From: Bacteroidales bacterium
GTDB taxonomy: Bacteria; Bacteroidota; Bacteroidia; Bacteroidales; Marinilabiliaceae
DNA length: 64,000 nucleotides
NCBI GenBank assembly: GCA_015061285.1
Contig: SUWW01000010.1
Coordinates: 62,001 to 126,000 of the forward strand
Direction of reading: 5' to 3'
The notes below the pieces were generated by a model. The model did no database searches, was not told where the DNA came from, and was given only the letters and a program-made list of their open reading frames with translations. A program made the position numbers and the translations under genes. How positions within the stretch are numbered: position 1 is the stretch's first letter; the number at the start of each line of letters is the position of its first letter. Below are positions 18,172 through 26,326 of the stretch, one piece after another.

Positions 18172-18546
18172 ATGGACGTAATAAGTATAAAAGGTACAGA
18201 TGATACGCCAAGCGTAACACTTGACAAAGACAAAGGCGAATTTGTTTTCGAAGGTCGTTCACTTCCAGAAGATGTAGGTGATTTTTATCAACCTATCCTT
18301 AATTGGTTGGATGCCTATGCTCAGGAGCCTAATGATACCACAGATGTTATGTTCAAACTTGAATATTTCAACACAGCATCGTCGAAGGTTATACTCGACA
18401 TTTTGCTCAAGTTTGAGGAAATCAATGATGCAAAAGGTGGAGTAACAATCAAGTGGCACTATCACGAGGACGAAGAGGATATGAAAGAGGCAGGTGAAGA
18501 ATATGAAGACATCGTCTCTGAGCCGTTTGAATATATTGTCTACTAA
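18172..18546 (+). CDS. SiaC-family (DUF1987) regulatory phosphoprotein
   Basis: The 124-residue protein has the DUF1987/SiaC hallmarks: GEFVFEGRSLPEDVGDFYQP, then WLDAYAQEP, then FKLEYFNTASSKVILDIL. The threonine in YFNTASSK is T68 by direct count. From memory this is also the number of the SiaB-phosphorylated threonine in Pseudomonas SiaC. In Pseudomonas, unphosphorylated SiaC activates the cyclase SiaD. Here no cyclase is encoded nearby, so SiaC must have another client, perhaps the FHA-like ABC transporter that follows 49 bases downstream (inference). Confidence 0.9.
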   Translation: MDVISIKGTDDTPSVTLDKDKGEFVFEGRSLPEDVGDFYQPILNWLDAYAQEPNDTTDVMFKLEYFNTASSKVILDILLKFEEINDAKGGVTIKWHYHEDEEDMKEAGEEYEDIVSEPFEYIVY

Positions 18547-18595
18547 TATGTAGGCAAGATGTTTTATACACCGCACTATAAGAAGATAGTAACAC

Positions 18596-21500
18596 ATGAG
18601 TGAAGAAATCCTTGGCGCTCTGATGGAATTGTTTGGCTTGATAGCCAAGCAAGACGATGGAGTTGAAGCAGCAGAAGTCGAGTATGTACGACAATTTCTC
18701 AAATCTCAAATAGAGATTGAGAAAATAGAGTCGTATATGGCGTTGTTTACTGAGAAAGCAAAATCTACAGTAAAATACGACAAAGACGGCAACCCAATAG
18801 TTGACGTGCGCGACTCTGTGAAGATCCTCGGATTCTGTCGCAAGATAAACAAGAAACTCAACCGCGAGCAGAAGGTTGTTGTATTGGTGCGTATCTATGA
18901 GATGCTCAGCGTTTCTCGCAAATTCACCGAGAAGCGTATGGAGGTCATCAATACAGTAGCTGACGTATTCACCTTAGCAAAAGATGAGGTTAAGGCTATT
19001 GAGGCATTCAACGTTCAAGACGACATTGCTAACCTCGATATACAGTCGATACTCATAGCTAACGAACAAGAGGATCAAACATTTACAAACGCACTTCACG
19101 TTACAGTTGGTGCACTCGATGGAAACATATTCATACTGCGTGTTCAGAGTGCCAACATGTACTTTATTCGTTACCTGGGTAACCAAGAAGTGTTTGTGAA
19201 TGGACAACTTTTGGCGCCACGTCACGTCTACCCTCTCTCGAAAGGTAGTTTTATAAAAATGCCGCAAGGCGCACCACTCTACTATACTGATATTGTAGCA
19301 AAATTCATGAACGAGACAACGCTCCAAAAGATCTCGTTCGAAGTGAAGAATATGTACTATCGCTTCAAAAATGGAGCATTAGGCTTGCGCAATATTAATA
19401 TGGCCGAAGAGCAAGGTAAGCTCATAGGTATTATGGGTGCGTCGGGAGCAGGTAAGACTACCCTTTTGAATGTTCTTTGTGGTAATGAAGCTCCATCGGA
19501 AGGCGAAGTTCTTATCAATGGTCTCAATTTGCATACTCAGAGTGATTTGCTTGAAGGTGTAATTGGCCTTATTCCGCAAGACGATCTTCTTATAGAGGAA
19601 CTTACTGTATATCAAAATCTTTACTACAACACAAAACTCTGCTTCAAAGACAAAACGGAAGAAGAGATAGACCAAATGGTCTGCAATACGCTTATGAGTT
19701 TGGGCCTTTACGAACGTAAGGACCTGACTGTTGGCTCGCCACTTAATAAGACAATTAGTGGTGGTCAACGCAAGCGTTTGAATATTGCTCTTGAGCTTAT
19801 TCGCGAGCCAGCTATTCTCTTCGTTGATGAGCCAACTTCGGGCTTGTCTTCTCGCGACTCAGAGAACGTTATGAATCTTTTGCGTGAGTTGTCGCTCAAA
19901 GGCAAACTTGTGTTTGTGGTAATCCACCAACCATCATCGGATATCTACAAGATGTTCGATAAGATGTTTATTCTTGATACTGGAGGTTATCCAGTATACT
20001 ATGGCAACCCAACGCAGTCAATCACATATTTCAAGCACCTCGATGAACAGGTAAATGCAGATGTGGGCGAATGTCCTGTTTGTGGTAACCTTAATCCAGA
20101 ACTTGTTTTCAACGTGCTCGATGCTTCGGTAATCGATGAGTATGGTAATTATACCAATCAACGTAAGGTTAAACCTGAAGAGTGGTATAATAAGTATGTA
20201 GAAAATATTGAATTACCCAAAGTTAAGACCGTTACTGATCAGCCACCGCGTGGGCTAAATATACCAAGTTGGTTTAAGCAGTTTAGAATATATACTGTGC
20301 GCGATTTTTGGGCAAAAATCAGTAATACACAGTATATACTTTTGAACATACTCGAAGCCCCATTGTTGGGTTTCATCTTGGCTTATCTAATTCGCTACAT
20401 TGTTGACCCAGATTCAGATGTATATATTTTCCGCGAAAACGAGAATATACCTATCTATATATTCATGGGCATCATCGTGGCAATATTCTTTGGTCTGATC
20501 ATTTCAGCGGAAGAGATATTCAAAGATGCCAAGATTCTTAAGCGAGAAGCATTCTTGAACCTTAGTAGGTCGGCATACCTTGTATCGAAGATTTTTATCC
20601 TTATGGGTATATCGGCTATTCAGATGATTTTATTCCTATTGGTTGCTAATGCAATAATTGGATTCAAAGGCATGAACGTTGAGTTCTTCTTGATGTTGTT
20701 CTCAGTTTCAGTGTCGTCCAACTTGATAGGTTTGATAATATCATCAGCGTTTAACTCGATAGTAACCATATATATTATGATTCCGCTTCTGATGATACCA
20801 CAGATGGTGTTGGGCGGAGCTATGTTTACTTTCGATAAACTAAATAAAGACTTTACGACAGTAGGCGAAGTGCCTCTCATAGCAGAGTTTATTCCAGCAC
20901 GATTTGCCTACGAAGGTCTGACAGTTTATCAGTATAAGCATAATAATTATGGAAGACTATTCTTCGCCGATGAGATGAAGAAGAGTCAAGCTAACTACAA
21001 GCAGGTATATTACTTACCAGAGTTGACAACAGCGCTCGACAAAGTTGGCAATAGTTTCAAAGTAGGCACTCAAAAAGACGAGTCGGGTGCATACGAGAAG
21101 AGCTATGTAGCCGATTTGGCTTTGTTGCACAACGAACTTGGTAAAGAAACCAAGAGAATACCAGATATTGAGTTTGCTTTGTTAGATAAACTTACGCCAG
21201 ATGCATTCAATAGCGAAGTATATGATGCTACACAACAGTATATCAATCAATTGTCGGCATTCTATTCTGAGATGACGCGTACGTCAATAGATAATATAGA
21301 CAGAAGAATAGATTATTATCTTGAGAATAAAAAGGATTTGTTCCTTGCGACAAAAGATGCGTACTATAATGAGCAGTTGGCTGACATATTGAAGAAGACA
21401 TTCGACAAGAACAAGATTTTGCGCGATGGAGAAAATCTTATTCAAGTGTTAGATCCTATATATCAAATGCCTGAGCCTAAAGGATTATTACCATTCCGTA

Positions 21501-21769
21501 CACATTTCTTTGCTCCATATAAATATGTTCCAATAATAGGCGTATTTGTTGAAACACTGTGGTTCAACATCATATCAATATGGTTGCTTTCGGTATTTTT
21601 CTATATAGTTCTTTACTTCGATTGGGCGCGACGTGCGATAGAGTATCTTTCGCATGTAGATTATAAGGAGATATTTGATAACATAAAACAGCATTTACCT
21701 AAAATACAGAAACCAAAATTTTTGAACAGCGTAAAAGCGATTGTTACCAAGAAGAAAACTAAGAAATAA
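18596..21769 (+). CDS. TerB-like/FHA-like/ABCG transporter fusion
   Basis: The 1057-residue protein joins ATPase and membrane domains. Residues 1-140 are helical and acidic with a TerB-like look (ALMELFGLIAKQDDGVEAAE). Residues 150-240 form a beta-rich, FHA-like segment (VFVNGQLL, PLSKGSFIKM). The ATPase follows, with Walker A GASGAGKTT near 281, signature ISGGQRKRLNIAL and Walker B ILFVDEPTSG: the ABCG (White) order. A CPVC pair occurs near 500. ABC2-type membrane helices begin near 575. A large soluble insertion lies between the last helices (about 780-960), with a final helix near 990. It probably moves lipid or another envelope substrate. The FHA-like part may read phosphothreonine set by the Sia switch (inference). 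Confidence 0.85.
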   Translation: MSEEILGALMELFGLIAKQDDGVEAAEVEYVRQFLKSQIEIEKIESYMALFTEKAKSTVKYDKDGNPIVDVRDSVKILGFCRKINKKLNREQKVVVLVRIYEMLSVSRKFTEKRMEVINTVADVFTLAKDEVKAIEAFNVQDDIANLDIQSILIANEQEDQTFTNALHVTVGALDGNIFILRVQSANMYFIRYLGNQEVFVNGQLLAPRHVYPLSKGSFIKMPQGAPLYYTDIVAKFMNETTLQKISFEVKNMYYRFKNGALGLRNINMAEEQGKLIGIMGASGAGKTTLLNVLCGNEAPSEGEVLINGLNLHTQSDLLEGVIGLIPQDDLLIEELTVYQNLYYNTKLCFKDKTEEEIDQMVCNTLMSLGLYERKDLTVGSPLNKTISGGQRKRLNIALELIREPAILFVDEPTSGLSSRDSENVMNLLRELSLKGKLVFVVIHQPSSDIYKMFDKMFILDTGGYPVYYGNPTQSITYFKHLDEQVNADVGECPVCGNLNPELVFNVLDASVIDEYGNYTNQRKVKPEEWYNKYVENIELPKVKTVTDQPPRGLNIPSWFKQFRIYTVRDFWAKISNTQYILLNILEAPLLGFILAYLIRYIVDPDSDVYIFRENENIPIYIFMGIIVAIFFGLIISAEEIFKDAKILKREAFLNLSRSAYLVSKIFILMGISAIQMILFLLVANAIIGFKGMNVEFFLMLFSVSVSSNLIGLIISSAFNSIVTIYIMIPLLMIPQMVLGGAMFTFDKLNKDFTTVGEVPLIAEFIPARFAYEGLTVYQYKHNNYGRLFFADEMKKSQANYKQVYYLPELTTALDKVGNSFKVGTQKDESGAYEKSYVADLALLHNELGKETKRIPDIEFALLDKLTPDAFNSEVYDATQQYINQLSAFYSEMTRTSIDNIDRRIDYYLENKKDLFLATKDAYYNEQLADILKKTFDKNKILRDGENLIQVLDPIYQMPEPKGLLPFRTHFFAPYKYVPIIGVFVETLWFNIISIWLLSVFFYIVLYFDWARRAIEYLSHVDYKEIFDNIKQHLPKIQKPKFLNSVKAIVTKKKTKK

Positions 21770-21787
21770 ACCATAAATCTTATAGTA

Positions 21788-22732
21788 ATGATAAAGCACA
21801 TGTCAATGGCCGTAGCATTGATCTGCGGTCTACATCTTATGGCAGGATGTTCAGGAAATTCAAACAATTCTGAGGGTTCATTAGATGAACCAATACCAGA
21901 TTCGACAATAACACACGGCCCTCTCGAAATTTCTGAAGGAGTTGTTAATGATATGATTCAAAACATATCTTCTCCTGTAGAGATGGCAAATATGATTCTT
22001 GGCTCGGGAGTTCCTTTCTCACAGCAAATGCTTAATTCTTCAGACAACATGAAGAACTACAGCACAAGCTTCAAAAGAGCTATAAACCTTGGTGCATATA
22101 GTGCTGACCTCGGTTATATCAACTGTTATAATAAAAACACCGTAGTTGTTTCTTATCTATTGGCAGTTAAGGAGTTGGCTGACGGTATTAATGTAGGTCA
22201 GTTTATTGATTTTGCTCATTTGAAGAGTTTGGCAACCAACTCATCAAATCTCGATTCGTTGAAACAGCTCTCTGTAACGAGCTTCAACGATATGGATAAA
22301 TATCTTCGTGAGCAGAAACGCGCTAACGTAAGTACTGCTATTGTAGCTGGTGCTTGGGCAGAAGGTATTTATCTCACATGTAGCGTTGTTGAGCAAATGC
22401 AAAAGAACCCTAGTGCAGATACAACTAAGCTAAAAGAACTTGTTAGCCGCATAGGTGAGCAAAAAGACATCGTGAATATTCTCAAAATTGTTGTTCACAA
22501 CTACTCTTTGAGTGATCGCAACTTCCAAACTTTGGAGGAGAAGATAAACGAACTTCAAAATGTATACGAAGCTGTACGCATTACAACCGAGTTCGCTCCG
22601 CCTGAAATGGTAGAACAAGATGGTATGCTTGTGATTGTACAACATGAGATTAGCCACGTAGAGATAACCGACGAACAGGTAGCTCAAATAATCGAAAAGA
22701 TTAAGGACCTTCGTGAGTTCATCGTGGGATAA
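21788..22732 (+). CDS. Lipoprotein of unknown function
   Basis: The 314-residue protein has a signal peptide ending in the lipobox LMAGC (Cys21), so it is a lipoprotein. The mature part begins with a Ser/Asn/Asp-rich linker and is then mostly helical, with no cysteine or glycine motif that I recognise (for example AINLGAYSADLGYINCYNK and AIVAGAWAEGIYLTCSVVEQ). The phrase GAYSADLGY...LLAVKELADGI recurs in uncharacterised Bacteroidota lipoproteins as I remember them, but no function is known to me. It follows the ABC transporter by 18 bases and is a possible accessory or cargo of it. Confidence 0.75.
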   Translation: MIKHMSMAVALICGLHLMAGCSGNSNNSEGSLDEPIPDSTITHGPLEISEGVVNDMIQNISSPVEMANMILGSGVPFSQQMLNSSDNMKNYSTSFKRAINLGAYSADLGYINCYNKNTVVVSYLLAVKELADGINVGQFIDFAHLKSLATNSSNLDSLKQLSVTSFNDMDKYLREQKRANVSTAIVAGAWAEGIYLTCSVVEQMQKNPSADTTKLKELVSRIGEQKDIVNILKIVVHNYSLSDRNFQTLEEKINELQNVYEAVRITTEFAPPEMVEQDGMLVIVQHEISHVEITDEQVAQIIEKIKDLREFIVG

Positions 22733-22776
22733 TGATAGTTGGCGAAAGAAGAGAACTAACAATAAAAAGGAATAAG

Positions 22777-23211
22777 ATGAAGAATATCATATTAACAGTT
22801 ATCGCCCTCTTCGGATTGGCATCAATTGCATCGGCACAATGTGGCGACGATTTGATGAAAAAAGCGCTCGGAGCAATGGGTGGTTACCAATACATCAAAG
22901 ACTTTGACATCAAAGTGCCAGCTGGAGCAGCCGATGGAGCTACATTTTCTATTGTGCTCAATAGCCGTACGCACTATCAAATAAACGTTGCGAATGGAGC
23001 TTCGAATCCTGAGCACGTTACTATCAAAATTTTCGATGCATCTGGCAAATTGATAGGTATCAATGCTTCGAATGGTAAAGTGTTCGATACTTTCCAGTTT
23101 ATTTGTGGTAAAACTGGCGCATACAAACTTCAAGTGACATGTTCGGGTGAAGCTTGTGCTCGCGCTGTGCTTTCTTTGGTTAAGCAGTATACTGAGGCAG
23201 AGATGCCATAA
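22777..23211 (+). CDS. Small exported beta-rich protein of unknown function
   Basis: The frame is open from an ATG at 22732. The start is placed at the ATG at 22777, because a typical signal peptide begins there (MKNIILTVIALFGLASIASA) and the purine-rich AAAAAGGAATAAG precedes it. The mature part of about 125 residues contains four cysteines and looks like a beta sandwich: FSIVLNSRTHYQINVANG, VTIKIFDASGKLIG, GAYKLQVTCSGEACARAVLS. It vaguely resembles pre-peptidase C-terminal (PPC-like) domains. It is the last gene of the operon before a strong terminator. Function unknown. Confidence 0.75.
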   Translation: MKNIILTVIALFGLASIASAQCGDDLMKKALGAMGGYQYIKDFDIKVPAGAADGATFSIVLNSRTHYQINVANGASNPEHVTIKIFDASGKLIGINASNGKVFDTFQFICGKTGAYKLQVTCSGEACARAVLSLVKQYTEAEMP

Positions 23212-23235
23212 GCATAAATATTCTACCAATAAAAC

Positions 23236-23276
23236 AAAAAGAGTGTGTCGGGGTTATTCTCGATACACTCTTTTTT
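23236..23276 (+). terminator. Terminator of the chemosensory/Sia operon
   Basis: GAGTGTGTCG (23241-23250) pairs with CGATACACTC (23261-23270), with one G-T pair, around a 10-base loop. It is preceded by five A and followed by six T, so it could act in both directions. It lies 25 bases after the last gene of the operon. Confidence 0.88.
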
Positions 23277-23351
23277 ATTGTTGAGACTTCTTTTAGCTTG
23301 AGGTTGTAGCTTTTATCGAAAGCTAAAAAACTGTCAATACGTAGGATAATT

Positions 23352-24374
23352 TTATGCGTTGTAGTGAACGAAAAGTGAGACGTTGTCTATTTGGTGTTGT
23401 TGCTGCGCAGAATGCATAAATATGGGCGCTTTTATGCCATCGTTGAGGCTTATTTGCGACTTGTATATGTATGCTTCGTCCCAAATATTAGCATCTATGA
23501 AAGGCTGTAAAGTTTTTGTCCCGCCTTCAATTATAACCGATTGAGCGCCTTCGTTGTAAATAGCCGAAAGAATAGCATTTACACCATTATTGAAGTCTAC
23601 GTATACATATTTTACATTGCCACAATCTTCATCTTTTTGCGAGTTAAGTATTATGGTGCGGTTGTCGTCGTTCATAATATTTAGCAAGTCAGAAGTGCGT
23701 AAATGAGGGTCTACGACGAAGCGTGTAGGATTGTTGCCGGCAAATAGTCGTGCGGTTAATGAAGGATTATCGTTGATAGCAGTGTTGGCACCGATGAGAA
23801 TAGCAGGTTCGGTTGTGCGTTGCTTGTGTACTAAGCGTTTGCAAGCTTCATTTGTGAGCCATACGGCTTGACCTACCTTACCGATGAAGCCATCAGACGA
23901 TTCGGCCCATTTTAGAATTACATAAGGGCGGCGTTTTTCGTTGAAAGTGAAGAAGCGGCGATTTAGGTATCGGCACTCTTTTTCGAGGATTCCTACAGTT
24001 ACCTCTATACCAGCATTGCGTAGCATGGAAATGCCTCTGCCACTAACAGCGCTGAAACTGTCTATGCAGCCTACCACAACCTTTGGAATACCCATTTCTA
24101 TGATCAGTTTTGAGCAAGGCGGCGTTTTGCCATAGTGTGAGCAAGGTTCGAGGCTGACGTATAGTGTACTATTTTTTAGCAGTTCTTTGTTGCGAACGGA
24201 TGCAATTGCATTAACTTCCGCATGCCCTTCGCCAGCTTTTCTGTGATATCCTTCACCTATAATCTTACCTTCATGCACTATGACACAACCAACCATAGGG
24301 TTGGGATAAGTGAGGCCTTCAGCCGACATAGCAAGTTGAAGGCAGCGTTGCATATATATTTCGTGTTGACTCAT
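23352..24374 (-). CDS. ribD: Riboflavin biosynthesis deaminase/reductase RibD
   Basis: The bifunctional enzyme performs the deamination and reduction that follow GTP cyclohydrolase in riboflavin synthesis. The start is placed at MSQHEIYMQRCLQLA (24374), giving 340 residues; the open frame extends further upstream but that part is not family-like. The deaminase domain has the zinc ligands HAEVNAI and PCSHYGKTPPC. The reductase half starts near 145 with PYVILKWAESSDG and includes ILIGANTAINDNPSLTAR and VIIEGGTKTLQ. It is transcribed divergently from prmC. RibF, of the same pathway, lies at the window start. Confidence 0.94.
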   Translation of the reverse strand: MSQHEIYMQRCLQLAMSAEGLTYPNPMVGCVIVHEGKIIGEGYHRKAGEGHAEVNAIASVRNKELLKNSTLYVSLEPCSHYGKTPPCSKLIIEMGIPKVVVGCIDSFSAVSGRGISMLRNAGIEVTVGILEKECRYLNRRFFTFNEKRRPYVILKWAESSDGFIGKVGQAVWLTNEACKRLVHKQRTTEPAILIGANTAINDNPSLTARLFAGNNPTRFVVDPHLRTSDLLNIMNDDNRTIILNSQKDEDCGNVKYVYVDFNNGVNAILSAIYNEGAQSVIIEGGTKTLQPFIDANIWDEAYIYKSQISLNDGIKAPIFMHSAQQQHQIDNVSLFVHYNA

Positions 24375-24410
24375 AGAGTTTTTTTCTGTAAAAGTAAACA
24401 CTCTACGTAA

Positions 24411-24418
24411 TAGCTTTG
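24411..24418 (+). promoter_or_regulatory. Promoter -7 box for prmC
   Basis: TAGCTTTG matches the Bacteroidota -7 consensus TAnnTTTG and lies 22 bases before the prmC ATG. No good TTTG is seen at the right distance upstream; TCTG at 24385-24388 is the nearest candidate. Confidence 0.4.
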
Positions 24419-24440
24419 CATCATTATAGAGATGCTGTAG

Positions 24441-25286
24441 ATGCAAAAGTTGACATTTGATAGTGTTCGTAAAGAAATTTCGGAGCAATTGTCTCCGGAG
24501 TATGGCGCAGAAAGCGTGTCGCTTGCCCGAAATTTACTGTGCGACTATTACGATATTTCATTTACACAGTTGATACTGAATGCCAATCAGAGTATAGGTG
24601 TAAGTGATTATGAATCTTTATGCAGTTATGTGGAGAGGCTAAAACGTTATGAACCACTGCAATATATAATCGGTCATACTCAGTTTTGTGGTTTACGATT
24701 TGAGGTTAATAGCTCCGTACTTATTCCTCGTCCAGAGACACAACAAATAGTTGATTTGGTATCGGAGAGGCTCATTGGAACGGAGTCCGTTCTTGACATA
24801 GGCACAGGTTCAGGCTGCATACCTATAGCAATAAAAAAGCGTAAGCCAAATGCTCGAGTAAGTGCCGTAGATGTTTCAAAGGAGGCGTTGGCAGTAGCTA
24901 AGCGCAATTCTATTCAGAATGGTGTTGAAGTTAACTTCGTTAAGTGCGATATTTTGCGTGAGATGCCACAAGGAGAGTATGAGATAGTTGTATCTAATCC
25001 GCCATATGTATGTGATGAAGAGCGTTCGGACATGCAAAAGAACGTGCTCGACTATGAACCCTCGTTGGCTCTTTTTGTGCCAAATAATAATCCATTACTG
25101 TTCTATAGAGAAATAGCCCGTAAGTGTATGTCGGGGTTGCTCAAGCCCAACGGATATTTGTTTTTTGAGATAAATGAGCGTTTTGGAATGGAGACAGAAG
25201 AGATGCTTCGAGGTATGGATTATAAAAGAGTTGAAGTGGTGAAAGATTACTGCAACAAAGATAGGTTTGTGGTGGCGATGCGATGA
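24441..25286 (+). CDS. prmC: Release factor glutamine methyltransferase PrmC
   Basis: The 281-residue SAM-dependent enzyme methylates the GGQ glutamine of peptide release factors. An N-terminal helical domain (1-80) ends with PLQYIIGHTQFCGLRFEV. The catalytic domain carries LIPRPETQQ, the SAM-binding VLDIGTGSGCIPIA and the catalytic VSNPPYV. A nearby upstream ATG at 24433 is followed at once by a stop, so 24441 is the start. Length and motifs are normal. It is divergent from ribD and convergent with the AcpH-like gene. Confidence 0.95.
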   Translation: MQKLTFDSVRKEISEQLSPEYGAESVSLARNLLCDYYDISFTQLILNANQSIGVSDYESLCSYVERLKRYEPLQYIIGHTQFCGLRFEVNSSVLIPRPETQQIVDLVSERLIGTESVLDIGTGSGCIPIAIKKRKPNARVSAVDVSKEALAVAKRNSIQNGVEVNFVKCDILREMPQGEYEIVVSNPPYVCDEERSDMQKNVLDYEPSLALFVPNNNPLLFYREIARKCMSGLLKPNGYLFFEINERFGMETEEMLRGMDYKRVEVVKDYCNKDRFVVAMR

Positions 25287-25293
25287 AAATTGG

Positions 25294-25881
25294 TTATTTG
25301 TCTTTCAAAACATTGTCGACCATAGCCACAATTTGTGGGTAAAAAGCTCTAAAATGCTGTTCAAAAGTGGCGTAATTATCTTTCAAACAAGAGATAGCTT
25401 CTTGAGTATTGTCGGGTAGCGAAGTGTTGCGAGCCATAATATTAAGGGCGCGAGCTATTCCACCGAAGTTGGCATAATTCTCTAATCGACGGCTTTTTAT
25501 TAGAAAAGGAAGCATTTTCTTTACGTCGTTAGGCAGACGGAAATAATTGAGTAGAAGTATTTTGTGAACTTTATTTACGAATGACGATAGAGACATAGTA
25601 GGGTGAAACTCGTTCCAATTGGCAGCTAAAAAATGATCGTAGAAAATATCTACAATTATGCTTGCATATCTACCATACGCGTCTTTGAGCAATTGAGTCG
25701 ACTGAATAACAATTTCATTGCTATCGGTGAAAGAGTCGATTTGTCTATGAAGAAGTATGCCTGTGCGTACGTTAGGCTTGTATCTGTTGAAATTGTTGCC
25801 CTTCACGAAGTCGCCAATAAAATTTCCGAGCATAATGTCGGAGTTGTCGTGTGAGAGCGCTAAATGAGCTAAATAATTCAC
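25294..25881 (-). CDS. Acyl carrier protein phosphodiesterase-like protein (AcpH/DUF479)
   Basis: The product resembles AcpH, which removes phosphopantetheine from acyl carrier protein. Family members start with M-N-(Y/F)-LAHL. Here VNYLAHLALS begins at a GTG at 25881, and I take that as the start (195 residues). An ATG at 25944 would add 21 atypical residues. A -7-like box at 25908-25915 lies inside that extension, which also favours GTG. Landmarks are MLGNFIGDFVKG, GILLHRQIDSFTDS, YDHFLAANW and the RLENYANFGGI helix. It is divergent from thioredoxin. Confidence 0.8.
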   Translation of the reverse strand: MNYLAHLALSHDNSDIMLGNFIGDFVKGNNFNRYKPNVRTGILLHRQIDSFTDSNEIVIQSTQLLKDAYGRYASIIVDIFYDHFLAANWNEFHPTMSLSSFVNKVHKILLLNYFRLPNDVKKMLPFLIKSRRLENYANFGGIARALNIMARNTSLPDNTQEAISCLKDNYATFEQHFRAFYPQIVAMVDNVLKDK

Positions 25882-25907
25882 GATGCGTTGTCTAAAGACA
25901 TTGTTCG

Positions 25908-25915
25908 CAAACTTA
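25908..25915 (-). promoter_or_regulatory. Possible -7 box for the AcpH-like gene
   Basis: On the minus strand the bases read TAAGTTTG, which matches TAnnTTTG. A transcript from here would begin near 25901, downstream of the ATG at 25944 but upstream of the GTG at 25881. No upstream TTTG was found at a suitable spacing. Confidence 0.3.
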
Positions 25916-25962
25916 ATCCAAAAGATGCATCTTTGTATACTCATAGTTAAAAGATAAACGAT

Positions 25963-26277
25963 ATGATAAAAGAATTGAATGATAGCAATTTTGCCGAGGT
26001 AACATCACAAGGCGTTGTAATGGTAGATTTTTGGGCTGTTTGGTGCGGACCATGTCGTGCATTAGCGCCACACGTAGAAGCTATTGCTGAAGAATATGAA
26101 GGAAGAGTGGTAGTAGGAAAACTCGACATAGAGGCATCTGAAAAGGTGGCTATGGAATTGGGTATTCGTGCTATACCTACAATAATATTCTTCAAAAACG
26201 GAGAGATTGTCGACCGAACTACTGGCCTCGTAAACAAGAAAGTGCTTGCTGAAAAACTCGACGCACTGCTTGCGTAA
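25963..26277 (+). CDS. trxA: Thioredoxin
   Basis: The 104-residue single-domain thioredoxin has the active site WCGPC in VDFWAVWCGPCRALAPH. The buried KLDIEA strand, the cis-proline in IRAIPTIIFFKNGE and the C-terminal helix are all present. It is a general cytosolic disulphide reductase. There is no signal peptide. The first residues (MIKELNDSNF) are typical, so the start is secure. Confidence 0.95.
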   Translation: MIKELNDSNFAEVTSQGVVMVDFWAVWCGPCRALAPHVEAIAEEYEGRVVVGKLDIEASEKVAMELGIRAIPTIIFFKNGEIVDRTTGLVNKKVLAEKLDALLA

Positions 26278-26326
26278 GCAATAACAACCCTTTTGCAAGG
26301 TGTTTTCTTGCTTCGTTCGTATGGTA

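Noticed and set aside
23296-23335. Small inverted repeat TAGCTTT/AAAGCTA after the operon terminator
   Set aside because: It has a short stem, no T run in a useful position on either strand, and lies in the 3' region of ribD. It is not convincing as a terminator or riboswitch.
24375-24488. Extended N-terminus of RibD from 24488
   Set aside because: It would overlap the divergent prmC start and promoter, and adds 38 residues absent from the family.
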